Below are positions 20,875-29,683 of a stretch of 64,000 bases of DNA, piece by piece. Every line of letters starts with the position of its first letter. Positions within the stretch are counted from its first letter, which is position 1. The position numbers were made by a program, and so were the translations under genes. The stretch is from Gottfriedia acidiceleris (GTDB lineage Bacteria > Bacillota > Bacilli > Bacillales > Bacillaceae_G), in the NCBI RefSeq assembly GCF_004138285.1, contig NZ_SCFN01000004.1, positions 124,001 through 188,000 on the forward strand, given 5' to 3'. The notes beneath the pieces are model-generated. The model was given only the letters and a program-made list of their open reading frames with translations, did not search any database and was not told the DNA's origin.

Positions 20875-20912
20875 AAAAACAAAAAATCCTGCTAACAGTG
20901 CAGCAGGATTTC
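20875..20912 (-). terminator. Terminator after bshC
   Basis: Minus strand AAATCCTGCTGCACTGTTAG continues CAGGATTTTTTG: stem AAATCCTGCT/AGCAGGATTT followed by T-run. It lies about 95 bases after the bshC stop and before the mraZ operator. Confidence 0.88.
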
Positions 20913-21005
20913 ATTTTTATTATAAAATTCAGCTTATTTCAAAGTATTGTTACATATAAAAAACACTTATTCATATTATTAAAAGCAATATTTATGATTA
21001 ACAGT

Positions 21006-22634
21006 TTAAATTTTTACGATTTGATGAGCGTAATCCCATGATAGTTCTAAATCACAAAGCTCATGAACAAAATCAAAACCATATTTATTAATATAGTAAA
21101 GAATATTTAGCGTTCGTTCCTGTGGTTTCCCATTAGGAGAAATTGAACATATGATTCGATTCCACTTTTCAATCTGCTCTTCATTTTGCTTTAAAATTGA
21201 TTCTTCTATTTTTCGTTCTAAAAGTAGAATCTGTTCTTCTATCTTTAAATAATTCTTTATAGAAAAATCCTTTAAGTTAGGTGTTACTTTATTCGTTACA
21301 TCTTGAAGAGGTTTATGCAATTCTTCTAAAGATTTTTTAGCATTACTAAACACTACTTTATAGTCTAGTTTCACTTGATCTTTAATCCATTCAATTTTCT
21401 TTTCTTCTAATGATGTTTTCAGTACATCATTAATATCTAATGAAAAATCTTCTAATGCTGATACAATATTTCTTTCAAAAATAGTAAACATATGTCTTAA
21501 AAACACAGGTGGCATTTGAAGGTTAAATAGATTAAAAATGTCCTTTAGCTCAGCCCAATAAGCAATTTCACCAGGGCCACCGACAAATGCTAATGTAGGA
21601 AATAAATACTCCTGCATGACTGGCCTAGTAACCACATTATTACTTAATAACGCTGGCTGTTCATTAGCTATTTTGATCAACTCAATTTTAGAGAATTGAT
21701 AATTCTTATTTTTCGTTTGAAAAACATCTTCATTTTCAGACACTTCAAGTAATTGTCTACCTTCATTACTATGGTAAAAAAGATGAATGCTCTGTTCAGA
21801 AATTTGAAGTGTTTCGTGGTATCCAGATTTTATTAATCTGCTTTTCGTATCCTTTAAAACTCCTCTTACGATATCTTGCTTTTGAATCATTTCATTAAAT
21901 AAAGATGATTCCAACTCTCGGACATTCGGATCGTCGGCATCAATTAAGACAAGTCCCTCTTTTTTGAACAATTTAAAAATAATTTTCGCAAAAAAATCTA
22001 CATAAGTAGTAGATTGCTCAACCATCGAATATAGTTCTTCAAGTAAATCTTTCGAATAATTCGTTTCATCAAAAGTTTTAACGATTTTATCAATCCACTT
22101 TCTCATTTCGACCTGATCTAACTCTGTTCTAGAAGCAGCATGAGAATAAGTGTTTTTTTGATAAAAGGTTTGTTTTTTGACTGTATTGTTCTCAATTGTA
22201 TGAATATGGTTTATTTCATCTATATCGTGGTCTTCACCAGCAATCCAAAATACCGGGACAACTGTTAGACCATGGTCCTTTTCATATTTCTTAGCCAATT
22301 GAATAATTGAAATAATTTTATGTATAGAATACAATGGGCCAGTTAGTAAGCCAGCTTGTTGTCCACCAATTACAACAAATGAATCATTATTAAGTAATTT
22401 TTTCACATTTTCTAATGATTCATTACTTGCATGATGCTTATGATGAAACTTCTCAAGTGCATTAACTAATCCTGTGCGATTATAAGAACGCTCCATTACA
22501 TTTTTAATTCTATATTCCATTTCTTCCTTTACTAATGGATTTTCACCAAAGAAAGAAGAAATTACTTCATTTCCATTTACAAAATCATTCAGCAATTTAT
22601 TTTGCCCGTCTAAATGGACTTTACTAATTTGCAT
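21006..22634 (-). CDS. bshC: Bacillithiol synthase BshC
   Basis: Enzyme adding L-cysteine to GlcN-malate, the last step of bacillithiol synthesis, the low-molecular-weight thiol of many Firmicutes. The 542-residue product matches BshC/YllA in length and in conserved stretches: VVIGGQQAGLLTGPLYSIHK (about residue 92), VFWIAGEDHDIDEINHI (about 128), LAFVGGPGEIAYWAELKDIF (about 345), and the ending SPNGKPQERTLNILYY. A coiled-coil insertion near residues 390-490 is typical. It starts with ATG after GAGAGAGGAAG. Its location upstream of mraZ is as in B. subtilis. Confidence 0.96.
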   Translation of the reverse strand: MQISKVHLDGQNKLLNDFVNGNEVISSFFGENPLVKEEMEYRIKNVMERSYNRTGLVNALEKFHHKHHASNESLENVKKLLNNDSFVVIGGQQAGLLTGPLYSIHKIISIIQLAKKYEKDHGLTVVPVFWIAGEDHDIDEINHIHTIENNTVKKQTFYQKNTYSHAASRTELDQVEMRKWIDKIVKTFDETNYSKDLLEELYSMVEQSTTYVDFFAKIIFKLFKKEGLVLIDADDPNVRELESSLFNEMIQKQDIVRGVLKDTKSRLIKSGYHETLQISEQSIHLFYHSNEGRQLLEVSENEDVFQTKNKNYQFSKIELIKIANEQPALLSNNVVTRPVMQEYLFPTLAFVGGPGEIAYWAELKDIFNLFNLQMPPVFLRHMFTIFERNIVSALEDFSLDINDVLKTSLEEKKIEWIKDQVKLDYKVVFSNAKKSLEELHKPLQDVTNKVTPNLKDFSIKNYLKIEEQILLLERKIEESILKQNEEQIEKWNRIICSISPNGKPQERTLNILYYINKYGFDFVHELCDLELSWDYAHQIVKI

Positions 22635-22660
22635 TACGAACTTCCTCTCTCGCTCTTCAA

Positions 22661-23053
22661 TTAAGCATTATACTCAGTTATTTTTAAAACTAAACCAGCC
22701 AACATGGTAATGCAGTGAAGAATAATAAACAGAATACATGACATTCTCCAAAAACCTTTTAGTAGCTTAGTAAACCGAATATCTCTTTTTGCTTTCCATT
22801 GAAGAATAATACTAATAAATAAGATAACCAATAATAAATTAATTAATATCCAACCTGTTGCAGTCGGAAAAATCATATTTAAAACAAAATAAAATGAACT
22901 AATATATAGAATTGTAGATAAATCTAACGTAAAAAGCAAAAGTTTACGCTTGTTATTTTTAAAAAATAATTTTAAAAACATATAGATAAAAATTGTAGAA
23001 AAAATCGGAAATTCAATTAATAATGAAATAAAGAAAATGAAAAATTTTTCCAA
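22661..23053 (-). CDS. DUF3397 family membrane protein
   Basis: The 130-residue protein is almost wholly hydrophobic, with about four membrane segments (roughly residues 5-30, 38-58, 68-86, 103-122) and a basic loop KAKRDIRFTKLLKGFWR between the third and fourth. Membrane proteins of the DUF3397 family occur at this place between panE and bshC in Bacillus; function is unknown. It lies 6 bases after panE and 26 before bshC, so co-transcription is likely. Confidence 0.7.
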   Translation of the reverse strand: MEKFFIFFISLLIEFPIFSTIFIYMFLKLFFKNNKRKLLLFTLDLSTILYISSFYFVLNMIFPTATGWILINLLLVILFISIILQWKAKRDIRFTKLLKGFWRMSCILFIILHCITMLAGLVLKITEYNA

Positions 23054-23059
23054 AAAGAA

Positions 23060-23947
23060 TTACCCCTTTTTCTTCTCAAGTCCTTTTATACTATTGTACA
23101 CAAGTTCAATTGTCGGTACATTTATTTTTTTATTAATTGCCAATTTTTTAACAAATCCTAGCATACTTTCAATTTCTGTTTGTCTACCGTGAAATAAGTC
23201 TCGATTCATTGATGAGTAGTTTTCTTTAGTTTTCTCACATATTTCTACTAATTTATCCCACTCGTTTTGATTATTTAAATCTAGGATCGTTGCAACCTCA
23301 TTAAATAATAATTTACAAATTGGTTTAAAATACTCATTAGTGATTAATTCACCATTTCGAACGTTCAATATAGACGTTAAAGGGTTAATAACACAATTTA
23401 TTAAACACTTTTGTTTAAGTATATATTCCCAATCATCTTGGCTTTTGATTGGAAACTCAGCTGTATGTAAACTCGACAAACGATTTAAAGCATCTATTTT
23501 CCCTTTTATTTGTCCAACTCGAATAATACCTTTACCAGTATGTGTGATTTCATTCGGAGAAGTTTTTAATGCACCGTGTTCAACTATACCAATAAAACAA
23601 TTTGGAATGGGTAAATTTTTAACGATTTCAATATGAGACATTCCATTCTGGAGAAATAATATATTCTCTCCCTCATATTGATTTAAAGTATTTACGATTT
23701 GATTTAAATGATATTGCTTAACACAAACAATTAATAGATCAAACGTGTTTATTTTAGGTAATAATTTTTTTGCTGTTATACACATTTGTTTCGTTTTTTC
23801 ATTTACTGAAAGTATAACACCTAAATTATTTATAATATTTGCCTGTTCTTCTGTTCTCGTGAACAATGTAACATTATGTTTATTTTGATACAAATACGAT
23901 GCTGTAAGAAGTCCGACGGCACCACAACCAATTATTCCTATTTTCAT
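23060..23947 (-). CDS. panE: 2-dehydropantoate 2-reductase (ketopantoate reductase, ylbQ position)
   Basis: NADPH-dependent enzyme of pantothenate synthesis. I start at the ATG of MKIGIIGCGAVG (295 residues), preceded by GGAGAAATCA. The Rossmann motif GIIGCGAVGLLTASYL is at the N-terminus. The Lys of the family's catalytic segment falls in YILKQKCLINCVINPLTS (about residue 176-193), and E-x-x-S-M occurs in QTEIESMLGFV. It matches the PanE/ApbA family. In Bacillus the pathway genes panBCD lie elsewhere, so this copy stands alone next to bshC. CoaD (later in the window) is a further step toward CoA. Confidence 0.9.
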   Translation of the reverse strand: MKIGIIGCGAVGLLTASYLYQNKHNVTLFTRTEEQANIINNLGVILSVNEKTKQMCITAKKLLPKINTFDLLIVCVKQYHLNQIVNTLNQYEGENILFLQNGMSHIEIVKNLPIPNCFIGIVEHGALKTSPNEITHTGKGIIRVGQIKGKIDALNRLSSLHTAEFPIKSQDDWEYILKQKCLINCVINPLTSILNVRNGELITNEYFKPICKLLFNEVATILDLNNQNEWDKLVEICEKTKENYSSMNRDLFHGRQTEIESMLGFVKKLAINKKINVPTIELVYNSIKGLEKKKG

Positions 23948-24094
23948 TGATTTCTCCATTTCGAAAAATTATTTTTCACTATTATCTTTTTGATAATAAA
24001 TTTACACCGAATCTATCTTTTTTTAAATTTAATTGTACGATATAATTATATTTAAAATATTAAAAATTTACATTCTTTTTAAGGGGGAGCTTTT

Positions 24095-24505
24095 TTGAAC
24101 ATCAAGATAGAACGTTTACAAATAAATTTTAAAACACTTGAACAATTTCAGCAATTTTCTGGTTACGGTTTACAAGAGCTATCAATGCTTGAAGATCTTG
24201 AATCAAATTTAATTGATAACGAGTTTCAATCTCCTTTCTATGGTATATACTTAGGCAAGGCACTTATTGCCCGAATGAGTTTATATACACATAGTGAAAA
24301 TAATGAAGAGATAATTGAAATAAATAAGATGGAAGTTCTACCTTATTATCAAAAGAATGGGTACGGAAAAGAATTAGTAAATTTCGCTAAATCCTTTAAG
24401 AAAACGATTAAAACTATACCAAGAGCAAATTCGAATGAATTTTGGAAAAAACAAGGTTTCACTGAGGCAGATTCTGAATTTGTCATTTGGAAACCAGGAA
24501 AATAA
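24095..24505 (+). CDS. ylbP: GNAT family N-acetyltransferase (YlbP-like)
   Basis: The 136-residue protein shows GNAT features: EINKMEVLPYYQKNGYGKELVNF, where V-x-P-x-x-Q-x-x-G-x-G is the acetyl-CoA-binding motif A, and FWKKQGFTEA near the end (motif B). The substrate is unknown. Start is TTG after AAGGGGGAG. It sits between panE and the RsfA-type gene, the place of ylbP in B. subtilis, and on the plus strand here, opposite to its neighbours. A bidirectional terminator follows. Confidence 0.85.
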   Translation: MNIKIERLQINFKTLEQFQQFSGYGLQELSMLEDLESNLIDNEFQSPFYGIYLGKALIARMSLYTHSENNEEIIEINKMEVLPYYQKNGYGKELVNFAKSFKKTIKTIPRANSNEFWKKQGFTEADSEFVIWKPGK

Positions 24506-24513
24506 ATAAAGAC

Positions 24514-24552
24514 AAAAAACTCAACACCCCTTTTGGAGATGTTGAGTTTTTT
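24514..24552. terminator. Bidirectional terminator between ylbP and the rsfA-like gene
   Basis: AAAAAACTCAACA and TGTTGAGTTTTTT form the stem with A- and T-runs on both sides, between convergent genes. Confidence 0.92.
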
Positions 24553-24556
24553 CATT

Positions 24557-25144
24557 TTATTTTACCTTCGTGTCATTTTTAGAACTAACATTTACTATTT
24601 TTCGTTTTTGATCTAAAAAATCAAATAAATGTTCATATTCATTTTGGAGTTCATTTAATTTTTCAACTAATTGTTGCTTTTCAATTTTCAATTGTTCGTT
24701 TTCTTGTTTATATTTCAAAAGCTTTTTTTCTAAAGATTGTATATCTTTAATTCGTCCACTGGCATCAACTTTTAATCTCAAATATTCAAGGAATTTATAT
24801 ACTGACTCAAAAGTTATTTCGGAATGGCCTTTCTCTGTTGTAGCCTCTTCATGAATCTGATTCGTAACTGCCTCCGAATCGTGTGTTGGTTCTACTTCAT
24901 TTGAGGGAACAGCTTGTTTTTTACTACTATTTTTTGCTTTTTCAATCTCTTCTTTATAGAACTTTCTAACAAAAGAATTCCATCGGTAACCACAAGCAGC
25001 TGCTGTCCTTGATAAGTTCTTTGCGACAACTTTAAATGCCATTAATTGAGTTGACCCTTCATTTATGGTTTTTAAAACTACTTCAGCTAAGTAGTTATCT
25101 TCATCTTTTGTCCATGCATCCTGGCGATTTGCAACCATTTGCAA
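24557..25144 (-). CDS. ylbO: RsfA-family transcriptional regulator (YlbO-like)
   Basis: Likely DNA-binding regulator related to RsfA, the forespore sigma-F modulator. The 195-residue protein begins with a Myb/SANT-like domain (DAWTKDEDNYLAEVVLKTI ... TAAACGYRWNSFVRKFY, residues 7-65). A charged low-complexity linker follows, and then a coiled coil (LEKKLLKYKQENEQLKIEK, about residues 140-185). The same architecture and position as B. subtilis ylbO. It converges with ylbP. It could control sporulation genes, but targets are not visible here. Confidence 0.88.
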   Translation of the reverse strand: MQMVANRQDAWTKDEDNYLAEVVLKTINEGSTQLMAFKVVAKNLSRTAAACGYRWNSFVRKFYKEEIEKAKNSSKKQAVPSNEVEPTHDSEAVTNQIHEEATTEKGHSEITFESVYKFLEYLRLKVDASGRIKDIQSLEKKLLKYKQENEQLKIEKQQLVEKLNELQNEYEHLFDFLDQKRKIVNVSSKNDTKVK

Positions 25145-25214
25145 TCCCCTCCAATTTCTTATGCAATAAGCAGATTTTACTAATTCATATGCACAAAAAA
25201 ATAAAGGTAGAAGA

Positions 25215-25982
25215 TTACTTTTCCAATTTTTTTGTAAATTGTTCGATATTTTTTATATGTTCATCTGAAAACCAAAGTGGCATAGCAGAAATAACTTCTT
25301 CTTCCATTCTTCTCTTAAGATTTTGCTCGGTCCATTTACGTATAAGTATTTTTTTATTTTGATGATGAATTTGTGCTGGAATACTTCTAGCTAAACTGAT
25401 AAAGCTTTCATTATGTAAACTTGTTAAATCTTTTGATAGTTCATGTATAAAGCCGATCTTTTTAGCTTGAAATGCGGTGTAAATATTTGAGGATGATAGT
25501 AAAGTAATCCAATCTTGATGACTCATTTTTTCTTGAAGTACGGTACCTCCACCCCATGAGGTTGGGATTCCCATTCTCCCTTGAATAAATCCTATTTTTG
25601 CATTGTGACTCGCGTATCTAAAATCGAATGCACTTGCCAGTTCACAGCCACCACCTAAAGCATAACCATTAATAAAACAGATTGTAATTTGAGGTAACAT
25701 AGCTATTTGATAAATCACTTCACACATTTTTAGATTGAAAGATTCTAATCCATTTAAATTATTTTTAAATTTTAAGATTGTGTTTAAATCTCCACCGGTA
25801 CAAAAATATTTCATACCTTCCCCAGTTAAAACAACTAGTTTACTTTGGGATTTCATTCGGATTTCTCGGATAATTTCAGAAAGTTTTTCTACAGTATTTT
25901 CATCAATGCAATTCCCGTAATTAGGCCTATTTAAAAATATATAATCTATTTCATCTCTTTGAAAAGTAATTACTTCAGACAT
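25215..25982 (-). CDS. Enoyl-CoA hydratase/isomerase family protein with altered active site
   Basis: Crotonase-fold protein of 255 residues. It has the acyl-CoA oxyanion-hole segments GMKYFCTGGDLNTIL (about residue 55-70) and GYALGGGCELASAFD (about 105-119). The first catalytic Glu (GGGCEL) is present. The second Glu, normally in a PE-I/L motif, is replaced in FIQGRMGIPTSWGGG. The M-G-I-P-x-S-W-G-G pattern resembles ethylmalonyl-CoA/methylmalonyl-CoA decarboxylase-type crotonases (ECHDC1) rather than true hydratases; I recall this resemblance and have not aligned it. It is a single gene between ylbO and rpmF. Confidence 0.8.
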   Translation of the reverse strand: MSEVITFQRDEIDYIFLNRPNYGNCIDENTVEKLSEIIREIRMKSQSKLVVLTGEGMKYFCTGGDLNTILKFKNNLNGLESFNLKMCEVIYQIAMLPQITICFINGYALGGGCELASAFDFRYASHNAKIGFIQGRMGIPTSWGGGTVLQEKMSHQDWITLLSSSNIYTAFQAKKIGFIHELSKDLTSLHNESFISLARSIPAQIHHQNKKILIRKWTEQNLKRRMEEEVISAMPLWFSDEHIKNIEQFTKKLEK

Positions 25983-26119
25983 TGGAATCCCTCTCTCTTT
26001 ACCTAGTTTCCTATTAGTTTTTATTATACTATACAGGAATTAAAATGGGCAGAGGTAAGAGGAAGCATAGCTACCTGAGGATTAAATCATATATTAAAGA
26101 CAGTCAAACTACGTTTAAA

Positions 26120-26153
26120 GACAAAAGGAAAAGCACATAGTTTCCTATGTGCT
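26120..26153 (-). terminator. Terminator after rpmF
   Basis: Minus strand AGCACATAGGAAACTATGTGCT hairpin followed by TTTCCTTTTGT. Located about 15 bases after the rpmF stop. Confidence 0.8.
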
Positions 26154-26168
26154 CATTCAAAGACTAGC

Positions 26169-26342
26169 TTATTTGCTAAGTACTTGTTTTCCTTTGTAGT
26201 GTCCGCATGATTTACATACGCGGTGTGCTAATGTTAATTCACTACAGTTTGGGCATTCAACCATTCCAGGTACCGCTAATTTAAAATGCGTACGACGCTT
26301 TCTTTTTACAGTTTTGGACGTTCTTCTTGCAGGTACTGCCAT
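26169..26342 (-). CDS. rpmF: 50S ribosomal protein L32
   Basis: The 57-residue zinc-ribbon ribosomal protein. Start at [11 protein letters not shown], which follows GGAGGTGGGATCA; longer in-frame upstream sequence is untranslated. Basic N-terminus ([13 protein letters not shown]) and two Cys pairs (CPNC at about residues 30-33 and CKSC at about 43-46) show this is the zinc-binding C+ form. It is preceded by ylbN (YceD-like) as in most bacteria, where the pair is co-transcribed. Confidence 0.98.
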   Translation of the reverse strand: MAVPARRTSKTVKRKRRTHFKLAVPGMVECPNCSELTLAHRVCKSCGHYKGKQVLSK

Positions 26343-26397
26343 TGATCCCACCTCCTTAAAGTGAGTGTTTGTTATGAAGCCGGTTATCCGGTACTTC

Positions 26398-26913
26398 TCA
26401 ATTATCTTGTTTGTCAAAAAATTTTGCTAAACCAGCAAGTCGAGGGTCAATTTTTTGCTCTACTTCGACATGTTCCCTAACTTCCCAATCTGTTCCTGAC
26501 GTTGGAGCTGTTTCTTTCCCCTCAATATCCTCTGCATAAACCTGCATTGGAATCTCGGCTAAAATACATTCCTCAATCACTGGGGTTAAGTCTAACACGT
26601 CACCCTCTAGGATGTGAAAATTCTCATCTTCACTTTTCCATTCAGATGTTGTAAAAAATGTTTCTGTTGTGGTAATCGACAAAGGATATTTTACATCAAC
26701 TAATGTTCTTACACAAGGTAAAATTAAATATCCAGTTATTGTTAAATGAAACGTATATCGGTTCGTTCCAAAATCAACTCGTCCAGTAACTCGAATTGGA
26801 GAAACCTCTCGAATATCAGTATTACGTTCCTTTATTTGACTTACATCAATTGTCTCATCTAAATTTAAACCTTTATGTCTTAATTTCTGCAACTGGTGCA
26901 CTGACCATTTCAT
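26398..26913 (-). CDS. ylbN: YlbN, YceD/DUF177 family protein
   Basis: The 171-residue protein belongs to the DUF177 family, linked in other bacteria to 23S rRNA accumulation. It shows the family traits: an R-V-x-G-R-V start of the conserved region ([21 protein letters not shown]), a C-R-T-L segment ([10 protein letters not shown]), then the acidic [18 protein letters not shown] and [14 protein letters not shown] ending. It lies 55 bases upstream of rpmF on the same strand, the usual yceD-rpmF pair. Confidence 0.92.
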   Translation of the reverse strand: MKWSVHQLQKLRHKGLNLDETIDVSQIKERNTDIREVSPIRVTGRVDFGTNRYTFHLTITGYLILPCVRTLVDVKYPLSITTTETFFTTSEWKSEDENFHILEGDVLDLTPVIEECILAEIPMQVYAEDIEGKETAPTSGTDWEVREHVEVEQKIDPRLAGLAKFFDKQDN

Positions 26914-26990
26914 AAATAAACCACCTCAAGGCAACAATGAAAATTATATATTCTTTATAATCACTTGTCAATATTTTTTCTTTACACTAA

Positions 26991-27146
26991 TGAAAAGCGG
27001 AGGCGACTGTTTAACTCCGACAAGCGTAAGACGATTTTTAGCTAAGATTTGCACTTTAATCTTAGATGAAAATTGGCTTATGACTCGAGGAGTTAGGAGC
27101 CGGAGCTAGACTGAAAAAGTGGCGCTCTTTCCACTTCGAAGATAGA
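26991..27146 (+). repeat. Interspersed palindromic repeat, family Z, full copy
   Basis: About 155 bases of unusually G+C-rich, hairpin-forming sequence in the 396-base gap between divergent ylbN and tmcAL. It begins GAAAAGCGGAGGCGACTG and contains AAGATT...AATCTT and AAAGTGG...CCACTT inverted repeats. It ends CCACTTCGAAGAT. Both ends recur at 1-100. Elements of this look (GGAGGCG...CGACAAGCG...GGAGCCGGAGCTAGAC) are scattered through Bacillaceae genomes. The rest of the gap (26914-26990 and 27147-27309) is AT-rich and shows only promoters-like sequence. Confidence 0.7.
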
Positions 27147-27324
27147 CTTGGTTACTAGCTTTCCCCTTAATTCCTTGACCTTGCTTCTTATATGTAACCT
27201 ATCTAATATATTATTTTCCACAATAAAATTCAATACAATTCACACTAGGTTGCGAATTATTTCTCAAAACTGGTATTCTTATTGTATAAATTCATGAAAT
27301 TAGTAAATATTGGAGGTGCATTTC

Positions 27325-28560
27325 TTGCGTTCGGTTGGTGTAGTAGTTGAGTATAACCCATTACATAATGGACATCTTTTTCACTTAACTAGTTCTAAGA
27401 AAAGTACAAATGCTGATGTTGTTATTGCGGTAATGAGTGGTCAATTTTTACAAAGAGGTGAGCCAGCAGTCGTTCCAAAGCACGTACGAACAAAGTTGGC
27501 TTTACAAGCAGGTGCAGATCTTGTTATTGAAATACCTTATAGCTATTCGACTCAACACGCTAGCATCTTTGCCAAAGGAGCTATTTCAATCCTGGATTCT
27601 TTAAAATGTGATTATGTTTGTTTTGGAAGTGAAGAGGGTAAAATTGAGACATTTTATGAGTTAATCAAACAAAAGAAGCAGCTTACTTCTTCAATCAATT
27701 CAAGTATTCGTACTTTTCTAGATGAAGGACTAAGTTATCCTGCTGCATATAGCACTGCTTTACAAAAAAATCTTGAATCATCAGAGCTAGATGTTTCACT
27801 TCCAAATAATATTTTAGGAATACATTATTTAGAAGCTATTGAACATTTTGATAGTCGAATGGAAGGTAGAACGATTCAGCGAATAGCTGCAAATTATCAT
27901 GATGAAGAAACCAATCATCATAGTATCGCTAGCGCTACAGCAATTAGAAAAATTCTAAAAGGTGACAATCAATCGATTTCTGACTTTGTTCCAAGCTTTA
28001 CTAAAGATTCAATTGAGGAATACATAAACGAGTATGGTGCTCTTCATTCTTGGAATGAATATTTACCATTTTTGAAATATAAATTAATGACCTCAACTAA
28101 AGAAGAACTTGAAGAAATTTACGAAGCTGTCGAAGGTTTAGAAAGAAGAGTATTACATTCTGTTTTAAACTGTCTTAATTTTGAAGAGTTAATGACATCA
28201 ATAAAAACAAAGAGATATACTTGGACTCGAATTCAAAGATTGTTAACACATATCTTAACCAATACATCAAAAAATGAAATGTCAGCAATATTAGAGAAAG
28301 ATCGAGTTCCATATATTCGTTTACTTGGAATGAGTTCAATGGGAAAAACTTATTTAAATAGCAAAAAAAAATTAATTGAATTACCAATTTACACGACTAT
28401 TAATCAGCAAAATCAAAAAGAACTTAGTACTGATTTGAAAGCAACCCATACTTATGCTTCGATGCTCTCATTAAACAATCAACAAAAATTAATAAAAACC
28501 GAATATTCATTGTATCCAATTATTTATGATGAAAAGAGTAATCAATTTAGTAGATCTTAA
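27325..28560 (+). CDS. tmcAL: tRNA(Met) cytidine acetate ligase TmcAL (YlbM)
   Basis: Enzyme that uses acetate and ATP to form N4-acetylcytidine at the wobble base of elongator tRNA-Met. The start is a TTG (giving RSVGVVVEYNPLHNGH, 411 residues), six bases after GGAGGTG. The nucleotidyltransferase HxGH motif (YNPLHNGHLFHL), the conserved MSGQFLQRGEPAVVPKHVR, and SIASATAIRKIL (S-A-T-x-I-R) are all present. In B. subtilis the gene is ylbM, next to ylbL and ylbN, as here, though here it points away from ylbN. Confidence 0.95.
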   Translation: MRSVGVVVEYNPLHNGHLFHLTSSKKSTNADVVIAVMSGQFLQRGEPAVVPKHVRTKLALQAGADLVIEIPYSYSTQHASIFAKGAISILDSLKCDYVCFGSEEGKIETFYELIKQKKQLTSSINSSIRTFLDEGLSYPAAYSTALQKNLESSELDVSLPNNILGIHYLEAIEHFDSRMEGRTIQRIAANYHDEETNHHSIASATAIRKILKGDNQSISDFVPSFTKDSIEEYINEYGALHSWNEYLPFLKYKLMTSTKEELEEIYEAVEGLERRVLHSVLNCLNFEELMTSIKTKRYTWTRIQRLLTHILTNTSKNEMSAILEKDRVPYIRLLGMSSMGKTYLNSKKKLIELPIYTTINQQNQKELSTDLKATHTYASMLSLNNQQKLIKTEYSLYPIIYDEKSNQFSRS

Positions 28561-28587
28561 GTTGTTTCAACTAAATATTAGAAACTC

Positions 28588-28635
28588 AAAAATGGCAGGT
28601 ATAGGGATTCTATCCCCTATATTCTGCCATTTTTA
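28588..28635. terminator. Bidirectional terminator between tmcAL and ylbL
   Basis: AAAAATGGCAG...CTGCCATTTTT outer stem with an inner ATAGGG/CCCTAT stem, A- and T-runs on each side. The two genes converge on it. Confidence 0.9.
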
Positions 28636-28657
28636 TCATTCACTTATTCTAATCACA

Positions 28658-29683
28658 TTATTTTTTTGCCTTTAACTTTTCAAGATAATTGATTGCTTGG
28701 TCATATGTATCAATTGGTATTATTTTCATTTTCAAATCATGTTTTTTCGCACTTTTTACAGCTTCATTATAATTAGAATTCTTTTTACCGTTCTCATTTG
28801 GTGCAAAGAAAATCTCAGCCCCCGAATCAGATGCAGCAATTATTTTTTGAGATATACCACCAATCGGACCAACGAACCCATTTTTATCAATTGTTCCAGT
28901 ACCAGCTATTTCATGACCTTTTGCTAAATTCTCATCTTTTAATTGATCATAAATTTCTAGTGCAAACATAAGCCCCGCTGAAGGGCCACCTATCTCTTCT
29001 GAATTTATCTTAACTTTTGGATTTGTAGTTAGATTTAAATTTTCTGCAATAGAAACACCAATTCCTGCACGATTCGGTTCGTCTTTAAAAGATTTTGATT
29101 TAATATTAAAGTATTTAATTTTTCCTTTTCTACTAACTTCTAAATTAAAATTTGTACCAGGTTTTCTACTTTTTACAGTATTGGTAAAATCATTTAATGT
29201 ACGAATTTCTTTCCCATTGATTTTAGTGATAATGTCACCTAGCATTAATACGTTATGGGCTGGCATATCCTTTAAAACAGATACGACTACTATTCCATTT
29301 TCCGTCACTTTATAAGATTTTTTAGCCTGCTTATAAGCGTTTAAAATCGCAGCTTGCTTTGACTCTTCCATGTATCTTAATTGGCGGAACTGATAATCTT
29401 CATCGCTTTCACCTTTTACTTTTATTTCATCTATTTTGTATAAATGGTAATTGTCATTAATTTTCGTACCAATATATGAGTAGACATTTGCCTTACCCAT
29501 TGCTACGGTGGTTAGCATAAATTCACCTTTATCTTTTTTTGCACCTTCAACTTTTACATATGGCCTTAAAGGCTCGGCTAATCCTGGTTTTGTAACATAA
29601 TATGGTAATGGAATGAAATTTAAAAGAATTAGTGTAATACCAAGTACTAATAGTACATTAAGAATTCTGATCCTTTTTATCAC
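28658..29683 (-). CDS. ylbL: YlbL, membrane PDZ-Lon-like serine protease
   Basis: Membrane-anchored protease; in B. subtilis YlbL with CtpA/DdcP degrades the DNA-damage checkpoint inhibitor YneA. I choose the GTG start (VIKRIRILNVLLVLG, 341 residues) because GGAGAAAAATA precedes it; an ATG 11 codons upstream lies further into ylbK. It has one N-terminal membrane segment and a PDZ domain (about residues 120-200: MPAHNVLMLGDIITKING). The Lon-type S16 domain has the catalytic Ser in SEEIGGPSAGLMFAL and Lys in GGISQKIIAA. It overlaps the 3' end of ylbK by 26 bases. Confidence 0.93.
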   Translation of the reverse strand: MIKRIRILNVLLVLGITLILLNFIPLPYYVTKPGLAEPLRPYVKVEGAKKDKGEFMLTTVAMGKANVYSYIGTKINDNYHLYKIDEIKVKGESDEDYQFRQLRYMEESKQAAILNAYKQAKKSYKVTENGIVVVSVLKDMPAHNVLMLGDIITKINGKEIRTLNDFTNTVKSRKPGTNFNLEVSRKGKIKYFNIKSKSFKDEPNRAGIGVSIAENLNLTTNPKVKINSEEIGGPSAGLMFALEIYDQLKDENLAKGHEIAGTGTIDKNGFVGPIGGISQKIIAASDSGAEIFFAPNENGKKNSNYNEAVKSAKKHDLKMKIIPIDTYDQAINYLEKLKAKK

